Origin: Terriglobia bacterium
Lineage (GTDB): Bacteria > Acidobacteriota > Terriglobia > UBA7540
Direction of reading: 5' to 3'
Assembly: GCA_020073545.1 (NCBI GenBank)
Contig: JAIQEZ010000024.1
Coordinates: 1-46,238 of the forward strand
DNA length: 46,238 nucleotides
The notes under the pieces were generated by a model. That model worked only from the letters and a program-made list of their open reading frames with translations. It was not told where the DNA came from and searched no databases. Made by a program: the position numbers and the translations under genes. How positions within the stretch are numbered: the stretch's first letter is position 1; the number at the start of each line of letters is the position of its first letter. This document shows, piece after piece, positions 25,275 to 33,701 of this stretch.

Positions 25275-25979
25275 TTACTCCTTCTCCTTGCCTTTTTCTT
25301 TCTTCTCTCCGCCGGCTTCTTCCTCGGCGCCTTCTTCTTCCGCCTTGCCCTTGCGGATGACCTCGGGTTCGGCCGGAACCGCCTCCGCGACCTCGGCGGG
25401 CTTCTCCTCTTCTTCCGCCCTCAAGGCCACCACATGCGCCACCACGCGATGGGCGTCCGTCAGTACCTGCACCTCCGGCCCCACAGGCAGGTCCGCGACG
25501 CGCAAGTTGTGGCCGATGGTGAGCGGCGTCACGTCCACAGTAAAGGCCTCCGGGATGTTGTCGGGCAGGCACTCGACCTCGACTTCGCGCAGGACGAACT
25601 CGAAGATTCCGCCCTGGACCTTCACGCCCTGGGGTTCACCGGTGACGTGGATGGGGACTTTCAACTTCAACTTGGCATCGAGGGCGATGCGCACCAGATC
25701 CACGTGCAGCAGGTCGCCGTGAACGGGTTCGGACTGCCAGTCGCGGATCATCACGCGCGCCGGCGCCTTGCCGCGTATCTCCAGCGTGAAGATGGCGTTG
25801 TGGCCGGACTCCGAGTGGAGAATCCGGCGGATCCCGCCCGGGTCCACGGTGAGCGGAATCACCGGGCCGCCTCCACCATAGACAACGCCGGGAATGCGTC
25901 CCGTGCGCCGCATGCGCCGCGCGGCGTTCTTGCCGAAATCCTCGCGAGGCTCTGCTTCAACCGTGAATGCTTGACTCAT
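25275..25979 (-). CDS. rplY: Ribosomal protein bL25 (CTC/TL5 form)
   Basis: The protein binds 5S rRNA. It is the long form: N-terminal L25 domain (residues 1-95, EPREDFGKNAARRMRRTGRI and VYGGGGPVIPLTVD) and the C-terminal beta domain (about 100-190, VPIHVTGEPQGVKVQGG and VDVTPLTIGHNLRVADLPV). The last 40 residues are highly charged glutamate/lysine, a disordered tail. bL25-pth is a common pair; prs lies 41 bases upstream. Confidence 0.95.
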   Translation of the reverse strand: MSQAFTVEAEPREDFGKNAARRMRRTGRIPGVVYGGGGPVIPLTVDPGGIRRILHSESGHNAIFTLEIRGKAPARVMIRDWQSEPVHGDLLHVDLVRIALDAKLKLKVPIHVTGEPQGVKVQGGIFEFVLREVEVECLPDNIPEAFTVDVTPLTIGHNLRVADLPVGPEVQVLTDAHRVVAHVVALRAEEEEKPAEVAEAVPAEPEVIRKGKAEEEGAEEEAGGEKKEKGKEKE

Positions 25980-26020
25980 GGCTTTCTACTCCTCGGCGTG
26001 CGGGCCCTGCCCTTTCTTCC

Positions 26021-26974
26021 TCAGATGAAGAGCTTGCTGACGGAAGTCTCTTCATGGATGGAACGAATGGCGTCCGCAAGCAACTTGCCCACACTCAGAA
26101 CTTTGATCCTGCCGCACTGCTCCGCCTCCGGCGTGAGGGGGATGGAATTCGTCGCCACGACTTGCTCCAGAGGCGCCGCGCAGATCTTCTTGATGGCGCC
26201 ATCGGCGAAAACCCCATGCGTGCAGCAGGCATAGACTCTATCCGCGCCCTTTTCCTTCAAAGCCTGCGCGCTCTTTACCAGCGTCCCGGCGGTACCGATC
26301 AAGTCATCGACAACCAAGCACGTCTTGTCTTCAACGTCGCCGATGACATTGAACATCTCTACCACGTCCACGTCTTCGCGGCGCTTGTCGATGATCGCCA
26401 GCGGAACTTTCAACTTCTTGGCAAATGCCCGGGCGCGCTCCACCCCACCCGTGTCGGGGGAAACCACCACCAGATTCTTCAGTTTCAGCCGGCGGAAATA
26501 ACCCACCGTGACCGGCGTCGCGTAAAGGTGATCCACGGGAATGTCGAAGAATCCTTGAATCTGCCCGGCGTGTAGATCGAGCGCCAGCACGCGGTCCGCG
26601 CCTGCAGAGGTGAGCAGGTCCGCCACCAACTTCGAGGAAATGGGCACCCGCGGGCGGTCCTTGCGGTCCTGGCGGGCGTAAGCGTAATAGGGCATCACGG
26701 CGGTGATACGATAGGCGGAAGCGCGGCTCAAGGCGTCGAGCATCACCAGCAGCTCCACCAAATTGTCATTCACCGGGCGGCAGGTGGGCTGAATGACGAA
26801 CACATCGGCGCCACGCACGTTCTCGAGGATTTGCAGCCGCACCTCCCCGTCCGGAAAGCGTCCCACCCGTGCCTTCCCCAGCGGTATCCCGAGGCTTTCA
26901 CAGATCTCCCGCGCCAATGCCGGATGAGCATTTCCCGAAAAGACTTTCGGCGTGTGCCGAACCCCGTTGGTCAT
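26021..26974 (-). CDS. prs: Ribose-phosphate pyrophosphokinase
   Basis: The 317-residue enzyme makes PRPP from ribose 5-phosphate and ATP for purine, pyrimidine, histidine and tryptophan synthesis. Seen: the start VFSGNAHPALAREICESLGI, FVIQPTCRPVNDNLVELLVM, the signature MPYYAYARQDRKDRPR, DLHAGQIQGFFDIPVDHL with the catalytic histidine region, VVVSPDTGGVERARAFAK and the PRPP loop CLVVDDLIGTAGTL. The frame is open upstream to 27052, but that overlaps the tRNA gene; ATG at 26974 is the homology start. A tRNA-Gln precedes it by 43 bases. Confidence 0.95.
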   Translation of the reverse strand: MTNGVRHTPKVFSGNAHPALAREICESLGIPLGKARVGRFPDGEVRLQILENVRGADVFVIQPTCRPVNDNLVELLVMLDALSRASAYRITAVMPYYAYARQDRKDRPRVPISSKLVADLLTSAGADRVLALDLHAGQIQGFFDIPVDHLYATPVTVGYFRRLKLKNLVVVSPDTGGVERARAFAKKLKVPLAIIDKRREDVDVVEMFNVIGDVEDKTCLVVDDLIGTAGTLVKSAQALKEKGADRVYACCTHGVFADGAIKKICAAPLEQVVATNSIPLTPEAEQCGRIKVLSVGKLLADAIRSIHEETSVSKLFI

Positions 26975-27017
26975 CGTCGCATCCTCACGCGTGTGCGCAA
27001 CAGCTTGGGACCAAACC

Positions 27018-27091
27018 TGGCTGGGAGGCCTGGATTCGAACCAGGGTTCCATGCTCCAAAGGCATGTGTCCTACCACTGGACGACCTCCCA
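27018..27091 (-). tRNA. tRNA-Gln (UUG)
   Basis: On the minus strand a full cloverleaf is visible: a 7-bp acceptor stem TGGGAGG/CCTCCCA, an anticodon stem CATGC/GCATG with the loop CTTTGGA giving anticodon TTG, and a T loop with GGTTCGAATCC. The discriminator is G, and CCA is encoded. It is read just before prs. Confidence 0.95.
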
Positions 27092-27099
27092 GGAAGCAT

Positions 27100-27127
27100 T
27101 GAGTGATCGGGCGATCGGGTGATTGAA
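27100..27127. repeat. Short GAGTGATCGGGCGATC-type repeat
   Basis: Imperfect units of the same kind as 697-762 and 2867-2998 lie between the tRNA-Gln and ispE. Only one arm is seen, so no long hairpin forms. Confidence 0.5.
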
Positions 27128-27175
27128 AAACGGCTTCCACCCATAGCTAGCGCGTCGAGTCAGCCGCACAATGAC

Positions 27176-28135
27176 TCAATTGCCAAATAGTCTTCGCTGG
27201 TAGCTGGCGCGCGTCAACGTGCGCGTCCGGAAGCAGAGCCACCCTTTGGGGGTGAGTTTCGAGGCGCGGTCCATTTGACGAGCCGAAGAAAAGAAGGCGT
27301 ATACAGCAGACCCGCTGCCCGTCAAGGAGGCAACTTCGGCCCCGGCCCGGATGAGCCGACGTTTCACGCGCGCCAGCTCAGGCCACCTCGCGAAAACGAC
27401 CTGCTCGAAGTCGTTTTCGGCCGATCCCCAACTCATCAGGGGGAGTTGTGGCCACGCACCGAAACTACCAATGTACGCGCTTCGAGGCCGCTCTGTCAAC
27501 CGCGAACCGGCTTGGCGATAGGCTTCCGCGGTGGAAACGGAGAAACCCGGGAAAACCACGAGGCAAGCACGCAACGGGAGATCGCTGAGAGGATAAACCT
27601 CCTCACCCCGGCCGCAGCCGAGCACGCGACCTCCGAGAAGAAACAGGGGAACGTCGGAGCCGAGCGCGGCAGCCAGCTTGTGTCGCGCGGCAAAGTCTAG
27701 GCGGTCGCCCGTCAGGCGCTCGAGACCCAGGAGCGTCACCGCCGCATCGGTGCTGGCGCCGCCCAGCCCGCTGCCGGGAGGAATCCCCTTGTCGATTCGA
27801 ACCCGAATGCCGCCGTGCCAGCCGCGGGCGCGCCGCCACAACTCACCGGCACGGTAGACCAAATTGCCGCGACCCGCAGGAACCGCGGGGTTGGCGCATT
27901 CAACGGCAAGGGCATTTGGCGATGTCGCCAGGCTGATTTCCAGGCGGTCGTGCAGCGCGATGGTCTGGTAAATCGTGCGGATTTCGTGATAGCCGTCGGG
28001 CCGCCGGCCGAGGATCTTCAGGCCCGCGTTGATCTTGGCGAAAGCGTGAAGGCGCAACGTTTTTTTCAAGGGAGCGCGCTGCCGGGAGGAGGTCGCTTGC
28101 CACCAGCCCGGCGTTTTCTCAAGATGGCTTCGCAT
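27176..28135 (-). CDS. ispE: 4-diphosphocytidyl-2-C-methyl-D-erythritol kinase
   Basis: A GHMP kinase of the MEP pathway of isoprenoid synthesis. Visible: LHAFAKINAGLKILGRRPDGYHEI, the ATP loop KGIPPGSGLGGASTDAAVTL, AAALGSDVPLFLLGG, and AGAEVASLTGSGSAVYAFF near the C-terminus. The kinase homology begins about 25 residues into the frame, so the start is uncertain: ATG at 28135 is chosen, one further upstream at 28171 is possible. About 319 residues. It lies downstream of the TPR gene in the same direction with a 97-base gap. Confidence 0.93.
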   Translation of the reverse strand: MRSHLEKTPGWWQATSSRQRAPLKKTLRLHAFAKINAGLKILGRRPDGYHEIRTIYQTIALHDRLEISLATSPNALAVECANPAVPAGRGNLVYRAGELWRRARGWHGGIRVRIDKGIPPGSGLGGASTDAAVTLLGLERLTGDRLDFAARHKLAAALGSDVPLFLLGGRVLGCGRGEEVYPLSDLPLRACLVVFPGFSVSTAEAYRQAGSRLTERPRSAYIGSFGAWPQLPLMSWGSAENDFEQVVFARWPELARVKRRLIRAGAEVASLTGSGSAVYAFFSSARQMDRASKLTPKGWLCFRTRTLTRASYQRRLFGN

Positions 28136-28232
28136 GCACCCGCGGAGCGGGATCAGGCAGGCTAATCTCACCTCAGAAAGAAGCGGTGCGGTGCCACGCG
28201 CGCCGCCGGAAGGCCGCCGAGCCTTCGTGCGC

Positions 28233-30326
28233 TTATTTCTGTGCGGACCTATCGCGCGCCAGCCGGACCTTCAATTCCTCGAGCTGCTTTTGGAGCTGCG
28301 CGGCCTGCTCGGCGTCGAAGTCGCTCGAAACGGCCTGGGGCCATTCCTTCAGCGCGCGCTCCCACTCTCCCTGCGCCATGGCGGGCTTGCCCATGTGCAG
28401 ATAGAGATTGCCCAGGTGCTCGTGAATGGTCGGATCGTTCTGAATGAGGCGGGCGGCCTTTTCCAGGTGCGGCTCGGCTAGGTCGTAGCGATTCATCTTG
28501 AAGTAGGCCCAGCCCAGGCTGTCGAGGTAGGCGCCGTTATTGGGCTCGAGCACCAGCGCTTTCTTGATGTAGTTGACCGACTCTTCCAGACGGACGCCGC
28601 GGTCCGCCAGCATGTAGCCGAGGTAATTCGCCGCGGAGGAGTTCAGCGGATTCATCGAAAGCACTTTCTTAAACGTCTCCTCCGCTAGGTCGTATCTCTT
28701 CTGCCGCTCGTAAATGGAGCCCAGAACAAAGAGCGCGTATTCCTGGTCCTCCGTATTCGGAGTCATGTCGAGCGACTTGCGCACCGCCTGCTCACCGTCG
28801 CCGTAGCGCTTGGCCTGCGCGTAGACCTGGGCGATGGAAATGTAGATCTCGCGATCGGTGCGGCCTTTGGTGAGCAAGGTCTGAAGTTGCTCGACGGCCT
28901 CGTCCACGTGCCCGCTTTCGCCGAGCAGGGTGGCGTGCAGAATCTTCAGCGGGCGGTCCTGCGGATAGGTCTGGAGGGCCGCGCCGGCTTCGGCCAGAGC
29001 TTTGTCAGGTTGACGATCCATGCGCAGGGTTTCGACGATCAGAAACTCCGCACGCGGAGCCTGCGACTTGCCGAGCGCCAGGATCTGTTTGAAGGCGTCC
29101 AGGGCCTGGGCAAACTTCCCCTGGCCGCGGTAGAGCAGACCCAGCCGCTCGAGGAAAAGCGCCCGGTTGTTGCCTTCCGCCGAGGTGTACTGAGCCTCCG
29201 GCCGTTCTGACTGCTTCACCAGCCCTTGCAGGATTTGAAGGGCCTTGTCGTCGTTGCCGACCGTTTCTTCGAGGACTGCCTGCTCGTAAGGGATTTCCGG
29301 GTTGTCTGGCTTCAAGGCCCTGGCCTTGTCCAGTTCCTGGCGAGCGTGGTCGAAGCGGCCTTCCTGGCGGTCGATCTGCGCCAGGCGCATGTAACTGGCG
29401 TCATCGTCGGGGTCGGACTTCAGAATCTTCTGCAGTTCCACGCGCGCTGCGGCGTTCTTGCCGTTACTGAAAAGCGCGTCGGCGTAAGCGCGGCGGAGTT
29501 CCGTGTTGTCGGGATCCTGCCCCAGCGCTTTCTCATAGGTCGCGACGGCCTTGTCGAAATCGCGGGTCTGGCTGTAGGCATAAGCCAGCGTGCCGAGGAG
29601 TTGGGAGTCCATATCGCTCTCGGGAATCTTCGTGAGCGCCTCGGCGGCGTGGCTATAGTCGCCCTGCTGGAAGTAGAGCTCCGCCAGGTTAGCGAGCCCG
29701 ACCTTGGACTCCGGATCAGTTTTCAAGACTTTGCGGAAGGCCTCTTCCGCCTTGGCGGGCTGGTTGCTCGCACGGTAGAGCCGGCCCAGCAGCAGCCAGG
29801 AATCGGTGTCGTTTGGGGTTAGTCGGACCAGGACTTCCAGGTGCTCGATGGCCTTGCCCAAACTCTGCTTGGTGGCGTTGCGGTCCGGCTGGGTAGTGTC
29901 GAGCATGTGGAAGTAAATGCGCGCGAGCAGACGGTGGGCTTCGGGATAGTCGGGGTCAGCTTTCAGCACGGCCTCAGCTTCGCGGACGGCGTCGCCCACG
30001 CGGCCCGCGCGCCAGTAAAGCTCGGCCAGCTCGACGCGCAGGAAGAGTGAGTCGGGGTCGGCGGCAATGGCCTGCTTGTATTCGGAAACCGCGCGCTCAA
30101 GGTAGTCGGTGCGATTGTAGACCCCCGCCAGCTCCTTGTAACGCCGCGCCAGCATGAAGTGATAGTAGGCCTTGGCATGGTCCGGTGCGGTCGGAGAAGC
30201 GTTAGGCACTTGCACCGGAGCCTTTCCCGGCTCCGCGGGTGCGGGCTGCTGCGCCGCCCACAAGCTTCCCCCCAAAAACAAAAAGAGACTGAAAGCAGCC
30301 CCCATCCTTCTGACGTGTATTGTCAT
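28233..30326 (-). CDS. Large exported TPR-repeat protein
   Basis: A 697-residue protein with a signal peptide (residues 1-26, hydrophobic core FSLFLFLGGSLWAAQ) followed by a proline-rich linker. Then tetratricopeptide repeats run along the whole chain at 34-residue spacing, for example YLERAVSEYKQAIAADPDSL, PAKAEEAFRKVLKTDPES, DKAVATYEKALGQDPDN and LDSLGWAYFKMNRYDLAEPH. It probably forms a long scaffold in the periplasm or at the outer membrane. The specific partner is unknown; TPR proteins of this build occur in secretion and outer-membrane machineries. ATG at 30326 has an AAGGAAACC ribosome-binding site; frame upstream of it is not coding. A promoter is at 30363-30391. Confidence 0.9.
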   Translation of the reverse strand: MTIHVRRMGAAFSLFLFLGGSLWAAQQPAPAEPGKAPVQVPNASPTAPDHAKAYYHFMLARRYKELAGVYNRTDYLERAVSEYKQAIAADPDSLFLRVELAELYWRAGRVGDAVREAEAVLKADPDYPEAHRLLARIYFHMLDTTQPDRNATKQSLGKAIEHLEVLVRLTPNDTDSWLLLGRLYRASNQPAKAEEAFRKVLKTDPESKVGLANLAELYFQQGDYSHAAEALTKIPESDMDSQLLGTLAYAYSQTRDFDKAVATYEKALGQDPDNTELRRAYADALFSNGKNAAARVELQKILKSDPDDDASYMRLAQIDRQEGRFDHARQELDKARALKPDNPEIPYEQAVLEETVGNDDKALQILQGLVKQSERPEAQYTSAEGNNRALFLERLGLLYRGQGKFAQALDAFKQILALGKSQAPRAEFLIVETLRMDRQPDKALAEAGAALQTYPQDRPLKILHATLLGESGHVDEAVEQLQTLLTKGRTDREIYISIAQVYAQAKRYGDGEQAVRKSLDMTPNTEDQEYALFVLGSIYERQKRYDLAEETFKKVLSMNPLNSSAANYLGYMLADRGVRLEESVNYIKKALVLEPNNGAYLDSLGWAYFKMNRYDLAEPHLEKAARLIQNDPTIHEHLGNLYLHMGKPAMAQGEWERALKEWPQAVSSDFDAEQAAQLQKQLEELKVRLARDRSAQK

Positions 30327-30362
30327 GGTTTCCTTTTGCCCCGCCAAGTCTTCACCTAAACC

Positions 30363-30391
30363 ATTATCACACAGGGTTATAGAGGTGTAAA
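30363..30391 (-). promoter_or_regulatory. Promoter of the TPR gene
   Basis: On the minus strand TTTACA (30391-30386) and GATAAT (30368-30363) are 17 bases apart. The expected start about 30356 leaves a 30-base leader with the ribosome-binding site. Strong match by sequence, not tested. Confidence 0.65.
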
Positions 30392-30682
30392 GACGCAAGC
30401 GGGTTGCATGGGCGCGGGAAGTTGCCATACCGGGCCCCTGGGTCCGGGGACGCAATACCAAACCCAATAGCCTCCAGCCGCGCGAGCCACAGTCACCACA
30501 TTCGTATCGGCAAGGGAGCCGAAAGACTTGAAACCCAGCGGACAGACGCCACACCATCATTGAGACCGCGCCGCGTGCAACACCTTATCGAATTCGGGTG
30601 CGACGAGGGCCGGGGTGAGAAACTGCAGCCGGAGGGACGGGCATTCACCTTTCGACCCTGGACTGCCCCCCGGCGTCCTCAC
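30392..30682. other. Intergenic region between the TPR and YdcF genes
   Basis: Upstream of the TPR promoter there is GC-rich sequence with no supported gene. Short open frames on the plus strand are arginine- and proline-rich. Nothing further recognised. Confidence 0.5.
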
Positions 30683-31441
30683 TCAAATCTTATCCCGCAG
30701 TTCCGCCCATGCCAAGCCCAGGTACTCATAGACGGCGGTTTGCGACTTGAAGAGCTCGTAGGCATTAGGAAAGAGATCGTCGGGCTCGAGCGCCTGCTGC
30801 GGGGCGCGGTAGTCCGTGGGAGCGGCCAGCGGCGCCATGCCCAGTTTTCTGAATAGACCCATGGCCCGCCGCATGTGCGCGGCGGAGGTGACCAGAATGA
30901 AAGGTGACTGGCCTACCAGCGGAGCGATTCGGCGGCTTTCTTCTTCGGTGTCGCGCGATCCGGCCGCCAGAAGGATGTCCTGCGGACCCACGCCGAGTGC
31001 CTGGACCACCTGAGACATGCGCTCGGCCATCTCGGCGTCTCCCGAAAGGATTAGTTTGCTGCCGGGAAGTTCACGGTGCAGGCGCAGACCCTCCGCAAGG
31101 CGGACCATCAGGTCGGAGGAAAGGCGGCTGGTGATGGGGACCCCCGGATCGTTGTTCGCCCCTCCTCCCAGAACCACGATGAGGTGCGGAGCGGGCGTGG
31201 AAACCCCCGCGTGCGAGGCCACGATGAAAGGTGGGAAACGACGCTCCAACGGGTGAAGGAGCATATTCGCAGTGAAGAAATAGCTCAGCCCGGCGAGCAG
31301 CAGGGTTCCGAAGCTGACCAGCGTCTTTCCGGCTCGCTGCTTGCGCGTGAACCATAGCAGGTACAGCCCCACCACCAGGATCTCCAGAGACAGGGGTAGA
31401 GGGAATAAGAAGCGTGAGACGATTTTCCTCAGTATGAACAT
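30683..31441 (-). CDS. YdcF/ElyC-type (DUF218) membrane protein
   Basis: The protein is 252 residues. Two N-terminal membrane helices (residues 8-32 and 40-60, LEILVVGLYLLWFTRKQRAG and LVSFGTLLLAGLSYFFTANM) lead to a periplasmic DUF218 domain: HLIVVLGGGANNDPGVPIT, LILSGDAEMAERMSQVVQAL, GSRDTEEESRRIAPLV and FILVTSAAHMRRAMGLFRK. ElyC and SanA, of the same fold, affect envelope integrity and peptidoglycan precursor use in E. coli, so an envelope role is likely. ATG at 31441 starts the first helix, and the preceding in-frame codons lack hydrophobic or family-like sequence. It is a monocistronic minus-strand gene diverging from the RsbW-like gene. Confidence 0.85.
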   Translation of the reverse strand: MFILRKIVSRFLFPLPLSLEILVVGLYLLWFTRKQRAGKTLVSFGTLLLAGLSYFFTANMLLHPLERRFPPFIVASHAGVSTPAPHLIVVLGGGANNDPGVPITSRLSSDLMVRLAEGLRLHRELPGSKLILSGDAEMAERMSQVVQALGVGPQDILLAAGSRDTEEESRRIAPLVGQSPFILVTSAAHMRRAMGLFRKLGMAPLAAPTDYRAPQQALEPDDLFPNAYELFKSQTAVYEYLGLAWAELRDKI

Positions 31442-31866
31442 GCAGCTTCGGGCTCCTCGTAGATGTCGGCCGGCAGCAAGGGACAGCGGGAGGTCAGGGA
31501 CCTCGCTGCCCATTGGGCGGTCACCCTCCATTGTACCGGAGTCAGGCTCCAGCCTGGCGGGTTTGATGACCTGCCAGCCGGAAGGGGGAGGCACTTGAGT
31601 TGGCCAAGTTGTATAGGCCAAGTTGTTGACGCCGCAAGGGGGTTCGATTATTCTCTACGCCGCTTTGGCTGGGTCGCAGGTCGTGCCCGACATCGTGGTG
31701 CTGTGGAAGGACGGGGGCGAAATCGTGAACCACTATTCAACGCGTCTGGCGGACATGACCATTGAGATTATGAGGAAAGGAGGCGGGGAGAAAGTTCACG
31801 CTTACGTTGACTTTCACGCACCCCTGGGGTAATTTCAAAACGGGACGAGCAGCCCTCCCGTATCCT
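31442..31866. other. Divergent intergenic region between YdcF and the RsbW-like gene
   Basis: It holds the promoter at 31626-31654. A short frame ending at 31832 has protein-like composition (SQVVPDIVVLWKDGGEIVNH) but its only early start overlaps the promoter; a GTG at 31683 without a ribosome-binding site is the other option. No other feature is supported. Confidence 0.4.
31626..31654 (+). promoter_or_regulatory. Promoter for the RsbW/RsbV-like pair
   Basis: TTGACG (31626-31631), 17 bases, then TATTCT (31649-31654), a good match for a housekeeping promoter. It would give a leader of about 200 bases before the kinase start at 31867. The 150-base leader could encode a peptide in one frame (to 31832), but no good start is seen. 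Confidence 0.5.
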
Positions 31867-32352
31867 ATGACTCCTGAGAGCAGCGTGGTGGAAGTAACTC
31901 TGGAGAGTGACCTCAAGAACGTTGAGGTGGCGGAGGAAATCTCTCGCAGGGTGGCAGGCACCGCAGGATTCAACGAGGAGGAGCAGCATCGGATTGAGAT
32001 GGCCGTGCACGAGTCGATGATCAACGCCATCTGGCACGGCAACAAGAATGATTCCAGCAAGAGCGTCTGGTTGCGGTTTCAAATCCATCGCGACCGGTTG
32101 GAAATACGCATCCGGGACCAGGGCAACGGCTTCGATCCCAAGCACATTCCCGATCCATTGGCGGATGAGAACCTGCTGAACGTGTCCGGGCGAGGGATCT
32201 TTCTGATTCGCAGCTTCATGGACGAGTTCCGCGTGGAACACATCAACGGCAAGGGGACGGAGGTGACTTTGGTGAAACGCCTGAGTTCCAAAATTCAGCC
32301 TAAACAAGGAGGAAGCGACCGTGAGCATGAAAGCCACAATTCGACAGGTTGA
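31867..32352 (+). CDS. RsbW/SpoIIAB-like anti-sigma serine kinase (HATPase_c_2)
   Basis: A 161-residue GHKL ATPase of the anti-sigma factor family. Parts: EVAEEISRRVAGTAGFNEEE, the N-box HESMINAIWHGNKND, the G1 box IRDQGNGFDPKHI and the G2 box SGRGIFLIRSFMDEFRVEH. Such kinases bind a sigma factor or other target and phosphorylate a STAS-domain antagonist. The STAS protein gene follows and overlaps by 32 bases, so both are translated together. No sigma factor gene lies nearby, so the target is elsewhere. The last 25 residues (after VTLVKRL) are hydrophilic and extend into the overlap. ATG at 31867 was chosen by homology, though the frame is open from 31807. Confidence 0.85.
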   Translation: MTPESSVVEVTLESDLKNVEVAEEISRRVAGTAGFNEEEQHRIEMAVHESMINAIWHGNKNDSSKSVWLRFQIHRDRLEIRIRDQGNGFDPKHIPDPLADENLLNVSGRGIFLIRSFMDEFRVEHINGKGTEVTLVKRLSSKIQPKQGGSDREHESHNSTG

Positions 32353-32680
32353 TTCGGTAACGGTCGTCGATGTCAGCGGCAGGATCACCCTGGGAGAAGG
32401 GTGCACGCAGTTGCGGGAATTGGTCCGCGACCAGTTGAGCAAAGGCAACAAGTGGGTCTTGTTGAACCTTGCCGACGTCACCTACATCGACAGTTCGGGG
32501 ATCGGTGAGCTGGTGAGCGCCTTCACGGGCGTCGCCAAGCAGGGCGGAGCTTTGAAACTCCTGCACCTGACGAAGAAAGTTCACGATCTACTGCAGATCA
32601 CCAAACTCTATACGGTCTTCGACGTCCACGACGACGAGGCCCGGGCCATCGGCAGCTTCGAGAAGGCCTCCAGCGCCTAG
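32321..32680 (+). CDS. RsbV/SpoIIAA-like STAS anti-anti-sigma factor
   Basis: A 119-residue STAS-domain protein. Seen: SVTVVDVSGRITLGEG, the phosphorylation region LADVTYIDSSGIGELVSAF (S58 or S59), and LLHLTKKVHDLLQITKLYTVF. In its free form such a protein binds the kinase above and releases its target; phosphorylation at the serine reverses this. The start is GTG at 32321, preceded by AAGGAGGAAGCGACC, a very strong ribosome-binding site, within the end of the kinase gene. It is followed by a long repeat-rich spacer. Confidence 0.92.
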   Translation: MSMKATIRQVDSVTVVDVSGRITLGEGCTQLRELVRDQLSKGNKWVLLNLADVTYIDSSGIGELVSAFTGVAKQGGALKLLHLTKKVHDLLQITKLYTVFDVHDDEARAIGSFEKASSA

Positions 32681-33290
32681 CAGGGTGCTGGTCGTTCGGG
32701 GCTGTCATCCTGAGGCGCCGCGGTGGCGAAGGTTCTCAGCTGTCACCCTGAGCCCGTCCGCCATTAAGATCGACGGACCTTCGGCCCACCCGTAAGAGTG
32801 GCGGACTTTCACCCGCGTCGGACGAAGGGTCTGCAGTTACCTTCGCGCCAAATGCGAACTGCAGATTCTTCTCCCGCATGGCGGGATTAGAATGACACGC
32901 GACGGGCATTCTTCGGCCAACCGCTGGACGTCTTCATCCCCGGCCGATTCTCCTTCGTTTTCATCGTAGGGTCAGGTGCTTCCCGGAAGTGAAAGTTCCG
33001 GGAAGCGTCGGCCTGCGCATCCAAGCCCTCCCCACAAACCCAGGCGCAATGAGTCCTGCGCAGCAGGCGGCGGCACGGCCGCGGTGACCCTTGTAGTGCA
33101 AGGCCTGCGGTCCGGCCCGCCGATCTTAATGGCAGGCCATGCGAACCCATTCCCCTGTCATTCCCGTCCCGAGGTTCTTCGGGATGACACGACGCGGGGC
33201 GCGCGGCGGGTTCCACCGCGCTGGCCTGGAGTAGCGCTAACCCTCAGGTATTTCCTGCTGACCTAAAGGTCAGCGCGACTGCCCGCCCGG
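32681..33290. repeat. Repeat-rich spacer with TGTCATCCTGAG-type and other palindromes
   Basis: No gene is supported. Seen: TGTCATCCTGAG and TGTCACCCTGAG copies (32703 and 32735 areas), GTCCGCC (32757) facing GGCGGAC (about 32800), GCCATTAAGATCG near 32760 repeated inverted near 33122, TGTCATTCCCG paired with CGGGATGACA at 33157-33190, and a perfect hairpin GCTGACC-TAAA-GGTCAGC (33257-33274). Several such units look like interspersed repeat families. Confidence 0.6.
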
Positions 33291-33537
33291 AGAACCACGA
33301 GTCACTTGTGACAGTCCACCGCCACCTGGACACCCGTAGGCTCTATTGAAGAGTCGGGGTCAGGGGACTGGTGGGAGGACTCTCATACTGATAAGAGCGC
33401 CGACTACGGCTCTTCAGTTGTTCGGCTTTTCCTCCTCTTTTCTTGTCGACCGCACCTCGGGAGCTTGACCTCTGGTTTCCGGACCCTACTTCCTCCCAAA
33501 CCTGGTCACTCAAAAACCTTTTTTATGGCCGCGAAAA

Positions 33538-33615
33538 ACTAGATTTGGCCAAATGATTTTTATCCAAGGCAGAAAATCTATTTCTTTGACGATTTGTGCG
33601 CGTTGACGATAGGCT
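33538..33615 (+). promoter_or_regulatory. Porin promoter module, copy A
   Basis: Blocks in order: ACTAGA (33538), TGGCCAAA (33546-33553), 19 bases, AAAATCTATTTCTTTGACG (33573-33591). The last bases form a TTGACG -35, with TAGGCT 18 bases downstream as possible -10. Blocks two and three recur at the same distance upstream of the Amt group (35281-35364), so this is a shared control element. The regulator is not known. Confidence 0.6.
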
Positions 33616-33701
33616 CAGGACACTGGTTGCGCAGAGCGGGAAATCTCGCCAAGCGAGACTCCGACCCGGCTCTGGTGGGGGAGAAAGAGATATGCGAATC
33701 C

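Noticed and set aside
25252-25572. N-terminal extension of pth
   Set aside because: It overlaps the bL25 tail in another frame and is pure glycine/arginine low complexity; family homology begins at GTG 25251.
31623-31832. Small protein upstream of the RsbW-like gene
   Set aside because: Its start overlaps a good promoter, so it would not be on the transcript; the alternative GTG at 31683 lacks a ribosome-binding site. The composition is protein-like, so some doubt remains.
33601-33640. Sigma-54 promoter near the shared module
   Set aside because: A GG...GC pair is present in copy A but with nine instead of ten intervening bases, and it is missing in copy B.
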